Origin: Stropharia rugosoannulata
Lineage: Eukaryota > Basidiomycota > Agaricomycetes > Agaricales > Strophariaceae
Length of the DNA: 64,000 nucleotides
Reading direction: 5' to 3'
Assembly: GCA_028532985.1 (NCBI GenBank)
Contig: JANCIK010000014.1
Coordinates: 62,001 to 126,000 of the forward strand
Shown: positions 10,179-19,893 of the stretch, in pieces
Layout of the letters: each line of letters opens with the position of its first letter
Numbering within the stretch: the first letter of the stretch is position 1
Program-made: the position numbers and the translations under genes
The notes under the pieces: model-generated
Databases searched by the model: none
The model's input: only the letters and a program-made list of their open reading frames with translations
What the model was told of the DNA's origin: nothing

Positions 10179-12899
10179 TTCTAAACCTTCTGCAACGATG
10201 AGACGAAGGTAAGATTTTTTAAAGAAAAAACATACACAACTGACACAACTGGGGCAACCCCACGCCTTTTCCCCTGCCGCATCGCGGCTGTAGTCCTGGG
10301 CGTTGCATTATTGTATGCTGATGTAGGGCTTAACATAGCCAAGAAGGGATATACGGCGTACCGACCACGGTGGTGGGGAAAGACAAGACAAGTAACACGT
10401 CGTCGCCAAACAACTTAGAGGGTTGGCACCGGGACCCCGGAATGAACCCGGAACGGAAAGAGCCTGTTCTCCGTGATGCTCTCTTTTACAGGTCGTGAGG
10501 CCTAATAGATTATACAGAATAGTATTTGCATATTGGAATGGCAAACGTCGCACTGAAAGGACCGGTTTGAATATGCATGAAAGGCAGGTGATGAAAATCC
10601 AACTGGGAACTACATAAGACACTATAAATGCGAGGTTTGTAAGGGTTCGTCGCGCGCTCTGAGTGCGCCGTGCACTCGTGCACGCAAGACGAAGTGGTAC
10701 CGGTGCATTGCTGTACCTCGAGGTATTTTGTTACAATGCAGATAAGCGAGGTTACATGTTTAAATGAACCTACGTCAATTCTTTCGCTAATTTACATTTC
10801 AATCTCTGCTAATCGTAAATCTTCTGGATCGGATTGACATATTTTTGTTCAGGTACAAGTACGAAGGGGATAAACAAAAGACGCCTCAGGCAACCGCAGG
10901 AAAAAGAGAGGGGGTGGGGGGTAAGGAAACAAGGAGAACCGCGGGGAGCTTTTATACCGGCCCCATGTAAAAAAGAAAAGAAAAAAGGCGTGGCGCAAAC
11001 GGACCCACCCCACCAGAAGGCGCGATGACTCCCTGGGATATAATATGGAGTACGCGACGAGCGGAAGAGATGCATACTCGAGGCTTCTGGCATCAGGTGC
11101 GTGGGTCCATTCGTGTCTAGCGTGCAGAGTCAGCACGGCGTGTATTGTGAGTTCAAATCCCACCAGGAATAGCGCCTCACTTTGCGTTTAAAGCGCACGC
11201 ACCCAGGAGAAGGAGAGAATGTACTGGAAACCAAAGGTGAGTGCGTGACATCTACATAGCGCTCGGTACGGTGCTATCAGGCGGATGCCCAAGCACTCAG
11301 TGCGTGCACACGCACATCTCAAAACCGCAGCACCTGAAGCGCAGAGTCAAGGCGGCCATCAGCACGAAGCACAACAATTGAAGACTTAATTCATGGGACG
11401 CGACTCTCTGCCCGCTAATTCGGGCCATCTTTCTGGGTGGACATAAGTTGCGGAAAGTATGGGCGTCAATGTCGATATAGCAATGTAAAACCTAGGTATT
11501 GGCGCAAAAATTGAACGGTTGAATAGGGATGGAATAGGCTGACTAATCTTATTTCCAGAGACTTGACGGAGACATAGGCATCGCAGCCATCTACCGCTTT
11601 GATTATTTCAAAAAGAAAAAGATAATTATATAATTCTAATGTCGCCTTTCTCTTGCAAACTAATATTAAGAAGCTAGAGAATTTTTGAACGCGTTGTGAA
11701 ATTGGGGACTAATGCGATTTTGTTCCTTATTTATCATCTCTGTGCCACCTTTTACCTTTGTAAGCCTTAAAATACGGTGAAAGACATATTTTCAAGTTAT
11801 ACAGCATGCACCAGTATATTCCAACACTTAAAAATGACATTTTATATGTTTTCATAGAGGAGAAAGTATATGAAACACTACGCCGTATGTTCTCACGAAT
11901 AAGACATGTTTACTGAGCATAAATATATGAGATATATTCATGACGGCATGTGAGATGGGTTTGAGTGCTTTTATTAGCCACTGCTAATGCATTTCGCAGA
12001 ATATGGAAACATGGGCGCATCTATACATTAGACTAGTACACGGTGCGGAGCTGTAGGGTGGCACGAGTCGTCTTTGGTCACAAATTGCGAGATGTCTTTC
12101 AAAAAATCTGGAAAATAACAATATTGTAGAACAACAAAGCAGGTACCTCCGGACGAAGTTTCTGGTTGATACACTTGCTGTGTGCAGAGATATAAGATAC
12201 ACAAGAAAAGGTTTTTGTGGGCCATTTTTACACATTGGTCAGCTGTTTGGGCCCGATAAAAATACATTCCCAGCCTTTTATAAACTATGGCTACAAGAAA
12301 GAGTAGTTTATTTGGCGTCAAGGTGCCTTGTAGTGTGGATATAATGATATGCTCCCCAGATCATATCGTGTGAAGCTGGGCATATGCCCTGTTTGGGGCA
12401 ATTAATTATAGCGGGAATATTTTTCCCAAGCTCCAAGTACCCCACAGTATTTTTGTTTTGATTCAAAGGTCCCTGTGAGAGCGGAATAACAAGGGGTGCA
12501 TTCAACCTTCCTGCGACCCCGTGTACGCGCTGCCGAATGGAACTATTGTAACGGCCGCGTTCCTGATCACTTATTCTGCTTACCACTCGTAATATTAAAT
12601 GCCTACGTATTTATCTGACCAGTAAAGTGAGGACATACTATGTATACCAGTCCATGCTGCCATCCCGATCCCTCCCCGGTCTGCGACAATATGTCGTCGT
12701 GGACTGAAAATAGGCAGTATATGACATCTCCCATGTTAATGTCACATAATTACACCTGCACAAATGCAGGTCAGACGAGGGGCATAGGGGGCGTCGCAAG
12801 AAGTGAACACATATATTTGTACTACTACCGATACAGTATATGTAGAGGGCATGCTAAGAGGCGACCTCGCAGTACGTAGACTTGTCGCTGCAAGGTCTC
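10179..12899. other. Gene-poor, partly AT-rich spacer
   Basis: No ORF with a recognisable domain was seen. A weak pol III-like arrangement occurs at about 11,088-11,166 (TGGC..CAGGTGCGTGGG followed about 50 bases later by GAGTTCAAATCCC); it does not fold convincingly as a tRNA. The rest is AT-rich and featureless. Confidence 0.35.
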
Positions 12900-13270
12900 A
12901 ACGCCATCACCTTCCCGCGACCGGAAGCCGCGACGTCGAAGCGGACTTAATGAAGCACAGACCGCACTGAAGGGGTGGGCTTGGGTCTGTATGCAATGCG
13001 GTGCCGCATGTGGCCGTTAGTTGCATGAGTTGTTCACAGGGGCAGGGCGGTGGGCGGTGGGGTGCGCTCAAAGGCGGGCTGGGCGGACTGCTGCGGCCAC
13101 TGCTGCTCCCAAACCCTGCTCCCAAGGCGTCGTCGTTGTAGAGCTCGCCGGTGGGGGGAACAGTTCAGACGTTGAGTAGGCGTTCCGAGAGCGAACCTGC
13201 GCCGCCAGCGGCGATATTGTAGCCTCTGTTGCCGCTGCCTGTAGGTGTTGCCAAAACTAGGCAGCACATA
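12900..13270 (-). pseudogene. Fragment related to the N-terminal part of the GATA-like gene
   Basis: Minus-strand sequence contains SLSERLLNV, an in-frame stop, then TVPPTGELYNDDALGAGFG. In another frame it contains QQSAQPAFERT, a string shared with GATA-like copy 2 (about 5,030). The DNA block GTGCGCTCAAAGGCGGGCTGGG is common to both sites. No finger is present. This looks like a broken N-terminal piece, ending close to the gypsy insertion at 13,349. Confidence 0.4.
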
Positions 13271-13343
13271 TTAGCCTTGCAGCTCGGGTGAGAGTACGAG
13301 GGCGGTGCAGGTGGGACAGCGTAAGGGCAGAGGCTTTATAAGG

Positions 13344-13348
13344 AATAC
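13344..13348. repeat. Target-site duplication AATAC, left
   Basis: It matches AATAC at 23,603-23,607, on the outer side of the other gypsy LTR. Confidence 0.85.
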
Positions 13349-13615
13349 TGTGACGGGGCGAGAGATAGATTCCCACGAGTCCCGGCACACGAGTGAGGCT
13401 CGACAAAAGACAGAGTAAAGCTGTAGAATTCGAGACTGCCTTCTGGCTACGATACAGAAGGCCTTTTATACTCTACGGGTCTGTTTGTACTTTATTTGCT
13501 TCAATCCGATTGGAGAAAGAGAGGGAATGAAGAGTAATCTAATATGTCAAAGAAATATAAGAAAAGGAAGATAAGATTAGATATGTATTTGTGACGACGT
13601 AGGCGGTCCGTCACA
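13349..13615 (-). repeat. Gypsy 3' LTR, full length (267 bp)
   Basis: It is identical to 23,445-23,602 except for 109 bp (13,492-13,600) absent from the other LTR. On the minus strand a TATA-like GAGTATAAAAGG lies downstream of that segment. Confidence 0.9.
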
Positions 13616-13750
13616 TACGCCCTCCAGCTGATGTGAAATATCAGCTAGGGAGACCGGTAAGTAATTAGAATGATAAAACGGTCAAATAAATTGTGTATGC
13701 AAAGTAAGAAGAAAAAGATGAATCGGACTCAATTGTACTGTGGTTATCTT

Positions 13751-14011
13751 TTACTGTGGGAAGTCTGCGCGGCGTTTCTTGTTGGGGGTGCGATTGTTGC
13801 TCGAGTAAGAGCACGCGCGTTTGCCATGGGACGGGCGCTCGCGAAGTGCCTGCTTCATGATGTCGAATAATTCACTGGCCGTGAAGTCATTGCCGAATAA
13901 ATCCACGACGTCGGTCACTTTGCGAATCTTTTCGATGTCCGGGAACTGCGGATCGAGGGGGTAGCTGAAACGGCCCGTGGACGCGTAGACGATGGTGTTG
14001 TCCTGCGTGAT
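13751..14011 (-). pseudogene. Gypsy accessory ORF, C-terminal segment (separated by insertion)
   Basis: This is the downstream part of the ORF that starts at 16,131. It continues in the same frame once 14,012-15,585 (the nested element plus one TSD copy) is removed. It reads ITQDNTIVYASTGRFSYPL, then DIEKIRKVTDVVDLFG, and ends with a basic cluster TPNKKRRADFPQ before TAA (13,753-13,751). The KKRR cluster resembles a nuclear localisation signal. No known domain was recognised. Confidence 0.6.
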
Positions 14012-14016
14012 GTAAG
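14012..14016. repeat. Target-site duplication GTAAG, left
   Basis: It matches 15,586-15,590. Confidence 0.9.
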
Positions 14017-14209
14017 TGTTGGAAATAAGAATGAATAAAGTTATATTTTAGTAGGTATACATACAGTCTTTTATACCTACAGAAAAGTATCTACAATGTT
14101 CTACAAAGTTCATCTACATTGTAATTACTAAGTAGCTTACTAACTAATGAGTCATTACATTCCTTCGAGAGTAGACTGGAATGTTGGATTGCATTCTCCA
14201 ATCCCAACA
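14017..14209 (-). repeat. Gag-only element 3' LTR (193 bp)
   Basis: It appears identical base for base to 15,393-15,585. Confidence 0.95.
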
Positions 14210-14221
14210 CTCCCCCTCAAG
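14210..14221 (-). other. Gag-only element polypurine tract
   Basis: The minus strand reads CTTGAGGGGGAG directly before the 3' LTR. Confidence 0.7.
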
Positions 14222-14258
14222 TCAACATTCCATATAATTCCGCGATTACCATAATGTG

Positions 14259-14425
14259 CAGGCACTAAGCATCCACACCTAAATTATCCTCCAATATTCC
14301 CAGGCACTAAGCATCTGGTTGCTGTTCCAATGTGTCGGCACAAAGCATCAACACGAGTCCACAATTTTCGCAGGCACACAGCATCTGCGTCTAAGCACAT
14401 CCAATATATGCAGGCACACAGCATC
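14259..14425 (-). repeat. Five degenerate 35-42-bp tandem repeats
   Basis: A core of (CA)GGCACNNAGCATC recurs at 14,259, 14,301, 14,336, 14,371 and 14,411, with spacings of 42, 35, 35 and 40 bp. The array lies between the Gag stop and the purine tract, that is, in the 3' untranslated part of the element RNA. Confidence 0.8.
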
Positions 14426-14458
14426 TGCATCTGTCTTAATCCTTCCAATATAATTTCT

Positions 14459-15352
14459 TCAAAATGCGATTTCGTCATTCAACGACCAGTTGTTGTAATA
14501 TGCGACGGATGACCTCTCCTCGGCTTTCTCCGGTTCGGCCGGAATCTTGCTCCCATCGGCGTACGTCGTCGCGTGACAGAATTTGGTTATGTGACCAGTG
14601 CGGCGGCAGCGGTAACATGTGCGGTTGTCTGTTAAGCCTTCTCGTCTGTCTCTGTGTGGTCCTCTTCGTACACTAGGTGGTCCACTTCCATAAAGTGATG
14701 TTGCCAAATCAGGGGTTCCTAAATTTCCTAATGGCCCTCCTCTCCTTCGTTCTTCTTCGATCAGTGCTCCAGTGACATCAGATATTTTTAGATCGTCTTT
14801 TGATGCCGTGAGCGTAGAGGCGATGCTTGAGTAATCGGCATGCAGGTTGAAGATTAAAACATCTGTTATCTTTTCATCGGTAAGCGAGATGCCTATTGCC
14901 TTGAGCTTTCCAGCTAAATCCGTGATGCCGTTGACATATAATTCCATGGGCCTGTCGATATCATGCTCGAAGCTGTAGAACTGCCGTTTGAGTGAGATGC
15001 GAGTAGCACGGCTGTTTTTCTCGTGAATGGCTTTGAGTGCTTCCCATGCTTCTGTGCCATCAATTGAATCTCGGATGTAGACATATTGACTGGGTTGTAC
15101 GGTGAGTCCAATAATCATGAGTCCGTCCTCGGCCTTCTTCTTCCAGTTATCCAATTCCTTCTCATCGTTTGGTTTCTTCACCTTGCCGGATACAATCTCC
15201 CAACATCCACGTGAACGGAGTACGATGCTTATGGCAAATTTCCAATCGTGGTAATTGCTTCCATCAAGTTTCGTGATGCCGGCAGTGAGGCGCTCGGGTA
15301 CGAGTGACATAATCGGGATATAAATAGATGCGTGAAGCGCAGTGGTCAGCAA
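14459..15352 (-). CDS. Gag protein of the gag-only element
   Basis: The 297-codon intact ORF begins 24 bases after the primer site. A second Met at 15,310 starts MSLVPERLTAGITKLDGSNY and may be the true start, because copia-type Gag usually opens with LDGxNYxxW. The central part has ETW-type Gag (UBN2) features (WEALKAIHEKNSRATRISL, LEEERRRGG at its end). A zinc knuckle CX2CX4HX4C follows (C-YR-C-RRTG-H-ITKF-C) at about residues 240-253. It should package RNA in a particle. It is the only uninterrupted retroelement protein in the window, in keeping with identical LTRs. Confidence 0.9.
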   Translation of the reverse strand: MLTTALHASIYIPIMSLVPERLTAGITKLDGSNYHDWKFAISIVLRSRGCWEIVSGKVKKPNDEKELDNWKKKAEDGLMIIGLTVQPSQYVYIRDSIDGTEAWEALKAIHEKNSRATRISLKRQFYSFEHDIDRPMELYVNGITDLAGKLKAIGISLTDEKITDVLIFNLHADYSSIASTLTASKDDLKISDVTGALIEEERRRGGPLGNLGTPDLATSLYGSGPPSVRRGPHRDRREGLTDNRTCYRCRRTGHITKFCHATTYADGSKIPAEPEKAEERSSVAYYNNWSLNDEIAF

Positions 15353-15375
15353 GAGAGTGTGAGTCGGTTACTGAA

Positions 15376-15392
15376 GGCCAGGGCTCATAACC
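15376..15392 (-). other. Primer-binding site, half initiator-tRNA type
   Basis: GGCCAGGGCTCATAACC abuts the 5' LTR. It is identical to the site at 9,939-9,955 and matches the anticodon arm of tRNA-iMet. Confidence 0.8.
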
Positions 15393-15585
15393 TGTTGGAA
15401 ATAAGAATGAATAAAGTTATATTTTAGTAGGTATACATACAGTCTTTTATACCTACAGAAAAGTATCTACAATGTTCTACAAAGTTCATCTACATTGTAA
15501 TTACTAAGTAGCTTACTAACTAATGAGTCATTACATTCCTTCGAGAGTAGACTGGAATGTTGGATTGCATTCTCCAATCCCAACA
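15393..15585 (-). repeat. Gag-only element 5' LTR (193 bp)
   Basis: This is the partner of 14,017-14,209, flanked on the right by GTAAG. Confidence 0.95.
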
Positions 15586-15590
15586 GTAAG
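15586..15590. repeat. Target-site duplication GTAAG, right
   Basis: It matches 14,012-14,016. Confidence 0.9.
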
Positions 15591-16131
15591 GAAGTTTGAA
15601 ATGTTGCGCTGGGTCAGCGTTCAGCGCGTGAGCGATTACACGGTATCCCGCGGGTTCAGCGATCCGGATTTGCCAGGAAGAGCGGCCTCGGGTGCGGCTA
15701 AGTTCAAGCGCGTAGTCGAGTGCGTTGCGCATGAGCATGAGGGGAACTTCGATGATAGTGTCGGCTTCGGTGCGCAAGTAGTATGAGTGGCGCGAGGTGT
15801 GGAATAAACGTGAGAAACCGGAGACAGGGGCATCGAGTCCAGCGCGTTCGCGTGAAAGGCGGAAGTTGGGGTATATGCCCGAGGGGCTGGAGTTAGGAAT
15901 GGCTGACCCGGCAGAGGAATTAGAGGTTGCCGGGGCAGCGGAGCCAGTTATGTTCGACAGATCAGCGGCAGTGGCGGAAGCGGGGGTGGCAGTGTTGTTG
16001 GGCGGATTAGAGTGCGCAGACTTCGAGTTTTTCTTGAAGCAGAGTCCAGAAGTGTTGGAAGAAATAGTAGAAGAGGGAGGAGCAGTAGTGGAAGGGGTAG
16101 TAAAATCTGGAGAAGTATCCATAGTAGACAT
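15586..16131 (-). pseudogene. Gypsy accessory ORF, N-terminal segment (interrupted)
   Basis: This ORF lies between integrase and the 3' LTR on the element strand, the position where env sits in retroviruses. The first ~85 residues are Ser/Thr/Pro/Asn-rich and low-complexity. A more ordered part follows (FRLSRERAGLDAPVSGFSRL, then TEADTIIEVPLMLMRNALDY). There is no signal peptide or transmembrane segment, so it is not an envelope gene. The nested element splits it after HFKLPY. Joining to 13,751-14,011 gives 807 bases, exactly 269 codons including the stop, with no internal stop. The function is unknown; the basic KKRR end hints at a nuclear role. Confidence 0.7.
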
Positions 16132-16205
16132 ATTGTTAGAATTAGAAGTGAAGATTAAAATGAAAGAGAAACTGAGATGAGAAAAAGGGAGAAATAAGAG
16201 AGTTT

Positions 16206-17216
16206 TTATAGTGTTTTTGAGGTAGGAGGGCCAAGAGAATCGATGTTATCGGCTCCCATAGCATCCAGGTACTGTTCGAGAACGACCAGATGCGACACTT
16301 GTTCGTATGACATCCAGGAACATTCACCAGAAGTGAATGAAATTTTAAATTCTGCCTTTTTCCCTGAGTTTCTATGTTCCATAATTTTTTCTGCCATCCA
16401 CTCGCCCTCCAAATCTTCGAGATCGAATATTTGCGTATCCAAACGACCAGGAAATAATTTGTCATCATTAGGGTGGTGTATGCGAAGCAGAGATGCATGA
16501 AAAACATCATGAACACCTCTCTTTACCAAATTCTGAGGCAATTTGACTTGGTAAGAAAATTTTCCATAGTCTCGTGTAATTACATATGGCCCAATGTATT
16601 TAGGCGATAATTTGCGACTCATTCCCTTAGGTAAACTAATATTCTTCGTAGAAATGTATACAAGGTCTCCATTAGCAAACGGCGCTCGGATGCGCTTGTT
16701 GTTTACATTCCGAATAGACTTTACGCGCGCGGCAATTAAACAGTCGTGCGCGCCCATGATTGTGGTGCGCATTTTTTGGGCGAAAGCGCGTATGCCTGGA
16801 AATCCATCGGGTTTATTCGCATCCCAGATAAAGGAGCGTGGCATGCGGCCGTAATTCAAGAAAAATGGAGCGAATCCAGTGCTCTCGGACTGTGCAGAGT
16901 TGATTGCAAACTCGATCGCGGGGAGCTTGCTTACCCAATCCTTTTGGTCAGGGCTGATGCATGTACGCAGCATCTGCCCTATAGTCTTATTAGCACATTC
17001 CATGGCTCCATCAGTTTCTGGATGAAATGCAGAAGACATGTGTAGTTTACTACCAATTAATTTATGTAACTCTTGCCAGAAATGGCAAGTGAATAGTGGA
17101 TCCCTGTCACTGACAATTATTTCCGGTAATCCATGTAATTTGTATACTTCAGAAAACACAAGCTCAGCTACTTCTTTAGCCGTGTAATTGGAGCGGCTGG
17201 GTACGAGGTGCACCAC
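16206..17216 (-). CDS. Gypsy integrase, catalytic part and chromodomain-like tail
   Basis: It contains the second catalytic Asp (VSDRDPLFTCHFWQEL) and the HPETDGAMECANKTI block with the catalytic Glu. The integrase C-terminal region follows (GDLVYISTKNISLPKG...LSPKYIGPYVI, VHDVFHASLLR). The last ~60 residues (EWMAEKIMEHR, then EFKISF, WMSYEQVSHLVVLEQYL) follow the chromodomain-like pattern of fungal chromoviruses, which can direct integration to chromatin. It is out of frame with the upstream integrase half by an apparent extra TG dinucleotide near 17,216; the first codon listed is GTG, so the nominal start is not a real one. Confidence 0.88.
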   Translation of the reverse strand: MVHLVPSRSNYTAKEVAELVFSEVYKLHGLPEIIVSDRDPLFTCHFWQELHKLIGSKLHMSSAFHPETDGAMECANKTIGQMLRTCISPDQKDWVSKLPAIEFAINSAQSESTGFAPFFLNYGRMPRSFIWDANKPDGFPGIRAFAQKMRTTIMGAHDCLIAARVKSIRNVNNKRIRAPFANGDLVYISTKNISLPKGMSRKLSPKYIGPYVITRDYGKFSYQVKLPQNLVKRGVHDVFHASLLRIHHPNDDKLFPGRLDTQIFDLEDLEGEWMAEKIMEHRNSGKKAEFKISFTSGECSWMSYEQVSHLVVLEQYLDAMGADNIDSLGPPTSKTL

Positions 17217-17980
17217 ATGCCCGAGAACAGATCAATGATAGTAGTGATGGCATCATATGTAACATTCCTATTTTTGGATTCGGGGAATGGCCCCACAAAG
17301 TCGATTCCAATTGCCGCCCAGGGACGGGTCTGGACCTTCAGAGGGTTCAACAGGCCGTAAGGCTTGTGATTACTTGTTTTAATTTTGTCGCATTTCATGC
17401 ACGAGCTACAGTAGGTTTCTATATCTATTGCAATTGATTTCCACCATACATAATCATGTAGATAAGCATATGTCTTGTAGAAACTCAGGTGTACTAGCAG
17501 AGTATGACCTTCTGCAATGATAATTTCCCTTATGGATCGTCCTTTGACCCTGAGATTAGGAATGCATAGCAATTTCTTGTCATTCTGTAGTTGATACAGG
17601 AGTTTCTCCTTCTCATCATATAAAAATGTAGTAAAATGTTGGGGATTTTCAACTATATTCCGAAAGAAAGGGTCTTCGGAGTATCTTCCCCTTATTTCCT
17701 TTAAGATATCAATGTTATCTAATTCTTTGGAGAGATCTAGGGGAGGGAAATTGCTTCCCTCGTCATCTTGTTCAATTGTTGACTGCACAACGTGCTGTGT
17801 TCTCATGCCCTCCGGAATGGGCGGTACAGCTCGTGCAGGCGAAGTAACCCAATTTACGCCCTCCGAAGCGTTGCCAGGGGTAGAGCTAGGTGGGTTATTC
17901 TTTTTTCTAGCGGGTAGGCGAATCACTAAACGTTTCGAGGGATCTGGGCCCTTCACTTTGAAGTTTCCGCGCATGCGCAC
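17168..17980 (-). CDS. Gypsy integrase, zinc-binding and first catalytic part
   Basis: The frame carries a basic linker (GPDPSKRLVIRLPARKK), the zinc-binding HHCC fold (GHTLLVHLSFYKT...YCSSCMKCDKIK) and the first catalytic Asp in WAAIGIDFVGPFPES. The same frame is open upstream of the first Met and joins to the RNase H end after a frame change. Downstream it leaves the integrase frame at FSGM. Together with 16,206-17,216 it makes a complete DDE integrase, broken in two. Confidence 0.88.
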   Translation of the reverse strand: MRMRGNFKVKGPDPSKRLVIRLPARKKNNPPSSTPGNASEGVNWVTSPARAVPPIPEGMRTQHVVQSTIEQDDEGSNFPPLDLSKELDNIDILKEIRGRYSEDPFFRNIVENPQHFTTFLYDEKEKLLYQLQNDKKLLCIPNLRVKGRSIREIIIAEGHTLLVHLSFYKTYAYLHDYVWWKSIAIDIETYCSSCMKCDKIKTSNHKPYGLLNPLKVQTRPWAAIGIDFVGPFPESKNRNVTYDAITTIIDLFSGMWCTSYPAAPITRLKK

Positions 17981-19893
17981 TGCAAACTCATCTGCCGTCT
18001 CGGCAAGGCCGTGTCTGTAGTCGCGCGTGCTAGCGCTTTCTTTGTGCGCCGTCCTACAAGATTCGCGGCGTGCGCCTCAAGTCCCACGTACACGGGAAAT
18101 GAAATCGAACCACACGCCAACTCCATGGATCGGCTCGTGCCGTCATATTCCGTATATTCGGATGGTGCGCGCACAGTGCCAGGCGCATCATTAGAATAGA
18201 TGCGCGAGAGTGCATCACACAAAATGTTATCCTTTCCGGGTACATGAATCACTTCAAAATCAAACATTGACAGGTTCTCGAGCCAGCGGGCTCGTCTAGG
18301 TGAGACATCTTTGTGTGTTAACACAGTCTCTAATCCTTCATGATCAGTGTACCACTTGAAATGTGTACCCAATAGTAAGTCCTTGTATCTCATCATAGTT
18401 TCTAGTCCAGCTAACAATTCTATTTCATGAACTGGATAATTCTGTTGGGCTGAACTCAATTTTGCTGAGTAAAAAGCAGCCACATCAGCTGTTTGCCAAT
18501 CATTTCCCTGGCTAATCACACCAGCAATTGCAGTGAGACAGCCATCTATGACCAAGTTGATTGGAGGTGCGTCATCTTTGTAATTTAATGGTTTTCGATG
18601 GTGATCACGGCACCTACTTGCCAGCTTTTTAATATCTTTGAAGGCTCGTTGATGTGTGTGATCCCAACGGAATGGGACCGCGTCACTCGTGAGCGTGTGT
18701 AACACGCCCATGGGAATGCGTACACGGTCAATATCATCCGCAAGATAACCAACGGCACCCAGAAATCCGCGAAGAAGATTACGGTTAGTGGGTACTTTCC
18801 ACTTCATTAAGGCGTCAACCTTGTGCGGGTCCATTTGGATGCCATTGTCATCAACAACGCGGCCCAATATCTTCACACTTTTGCACAGAAATTGTAACTT
18901 AGATGAAGATAAATATAATTTTTCCTTCTTCAATATGTTAAGCACAGTGGTTAAATGCTGTATGTGATCTTCCAGAGTATCTGAATAGATCACTATATCG
19001 TCTAGATAGACTTCCATGAATGTGCCTATGTAGGGAGAGAAAATATAATTCATTAAAGCTTGATAAGTAGCAGGGGCATTGGTGTCCCCCTGCTGAAGCA
19101 CATTACTCAACATATTACCACTCGGCGTGGCAAATGCGGTCTTCTCCACATCACAAGGCTCGATGCGCACTTGTTCGTACGCATCTTTCAAGTCAATTAT
19201 AGACCGATATTTTCGCGCGGCTACACGCCTCATGATTCCATCAATGTCCGGAAGCGGACTAACCATCCGCCGTGTGTTCGCGTTGCGCGCACGCAAATCA
19301 ATTACAGTGCGCAGCTTGGGCGGTTCATCTGCACCTCCTGGCTTCTTAATAAACATTATTGGCACGGCGTTACGTGCTTTTGTAACTTCCCAGCGCCCGG
19401 ACTTCAGGTAAGCGTCACGTTTTTCGAGCCATTGTGGCATAAATGCTTCTGGGCATTTTGCAGGGCGGTACGGGTAAACCGGGCTCTCATCTATCAAATC
19501 AATGCGATGATTGATCGCACGTAATGGGGGAAGTTCGGTTTCGCTTGCCGTTTTGCACAGCGGCTGTGCGAGCTCACGAAGGTACGTGCGCGCTTCATCA
19601 ATATTTTGTTCTTCAATTTGAACTGCACGAGACGAGATCTGTCTCACGGTCGATCCCTCGAGTGGGACAGACTCAACACTTCCAATAATGATCCGGGTAT
19701 CATTAAACCCCACCATCATCTTATGTTGATAAAGAAATGGGGTACCCAAGATAATATCATAATTAGAAATGTTCATTATGTCAAATGTTCTAGTTTCTTT
19801 GATCCTCTGGTAAGATATCTCAGCAGAGGTATTGAATTTAACTTCAGTTCTTGACCCATGAGCAGCCAATTGAACTCTCAAAGGTGAGGTCAA
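17953..19893 (-). CDS. Gypsy reverse transcriptase - RNase H
   Basis: The 646-codon open frame starts in the protease C-terminal region (NISNYDIILGTPFLYQHK) and covers RT with KKPGGADEPPKLRTVIDLRA, DLKDAYEQVRIE and the catalytic VYLDDIVIYS. Ty3-type RNase H follows, with LVIDGCLTAIAGVISQ, YPVHEIELLAGLE, WYTDHEGLE and the connection domain VIHVPGKDNILCDALSR. Its last ~25 codons are out of frame. It separates from the protease frame at an A7 run near 19,901-19,907. Confidence 0.93.
   Translation of the reverse strand: MTSPLRVQLAAHGSRTEVKFNTSAEISYQRIKETRTFDIMNISNYDIILGTPFLYQHKMMVGFNDTRIIIGSVESVPLEGSTVRQISSRAVQIEEQNIDEARTYLRELAQPLCKTASETELPPLRAINHRIDLIDESPVYPYRPAKCPEAFMPQWLEKRDAYLKSGRWEVTKARNAVPIMFIKKPGGADEPPKLRTVIDLRARNANTRRMVSPLPDIDGIMRRVAARKYRSIIDLKDAYEQVRIEPCDVEKTAFATPSGNMLSNVLQQGDTNAPATYQALMNYIFSPYIGTFMEVYLDDIVIYSDTLEDHIQHLTTVLNILKKEKLYLSSSKLQFLCKSVKILGRVVDDNGIQMDPHKVDALMKWKVPTNRNLLRGFLGAVGYLADDIDRVRIPMGVLHTLTSDAVPFRWDHTHQRAFKDIKKLASRCRDHHRKPLNYKDDAPPINLVIDGCLTAIAGVISQGNDWQTADVAAFYSAKLSSAQQNYPVHEIELLAGLETMMRYKDLLLGTHFKWYTDHEGLETVLTHKDVSPRRARWLENLSMFDFEVIHVPGKDNILCDALSRIYSNDAPGTVRAPSEYTEYDGTSRSMELACGSISFPVYVGLEAHAANLVGRRTKKALARATTDTALPRRQMSLQCACAETSK

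Larger units (their letters stand above)
14017..15585 (-). mobile_element. Gag-only LTR retrotransposon (TR-GAG-like), nested in gypsy
   Basis: This 1,569-bp element has two identical 193-bp LTRs (TGTTGG...CCAACA), a GTAAG duplication, a half-tRNA primer site and a purine tract. Its single ORF encodes Gag; there is no protease, integrase or RT. Such elements are known in plants as terminal-repeat retrotransposons with GAG. It must borrow Pol from an autonomous copia-type element. Its primer site equals that of the copia element at 5,441-10,173, but the LTR body and Gag differ, so that element need not be its partner. Identical LTRs make it the youngest insertion in the region. Confidence 0.93.

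Noticed and set aside
13349..13615. Solo LTR
   Set aside because: A partner LTR and matching AATAC flanks at 23,445-23,607 show a full element.
15586..16131. Envelope gene in the gypsy element
   Set aside because: The position fits, but there is no signal peptide, furin-type site or transmembrane segment.
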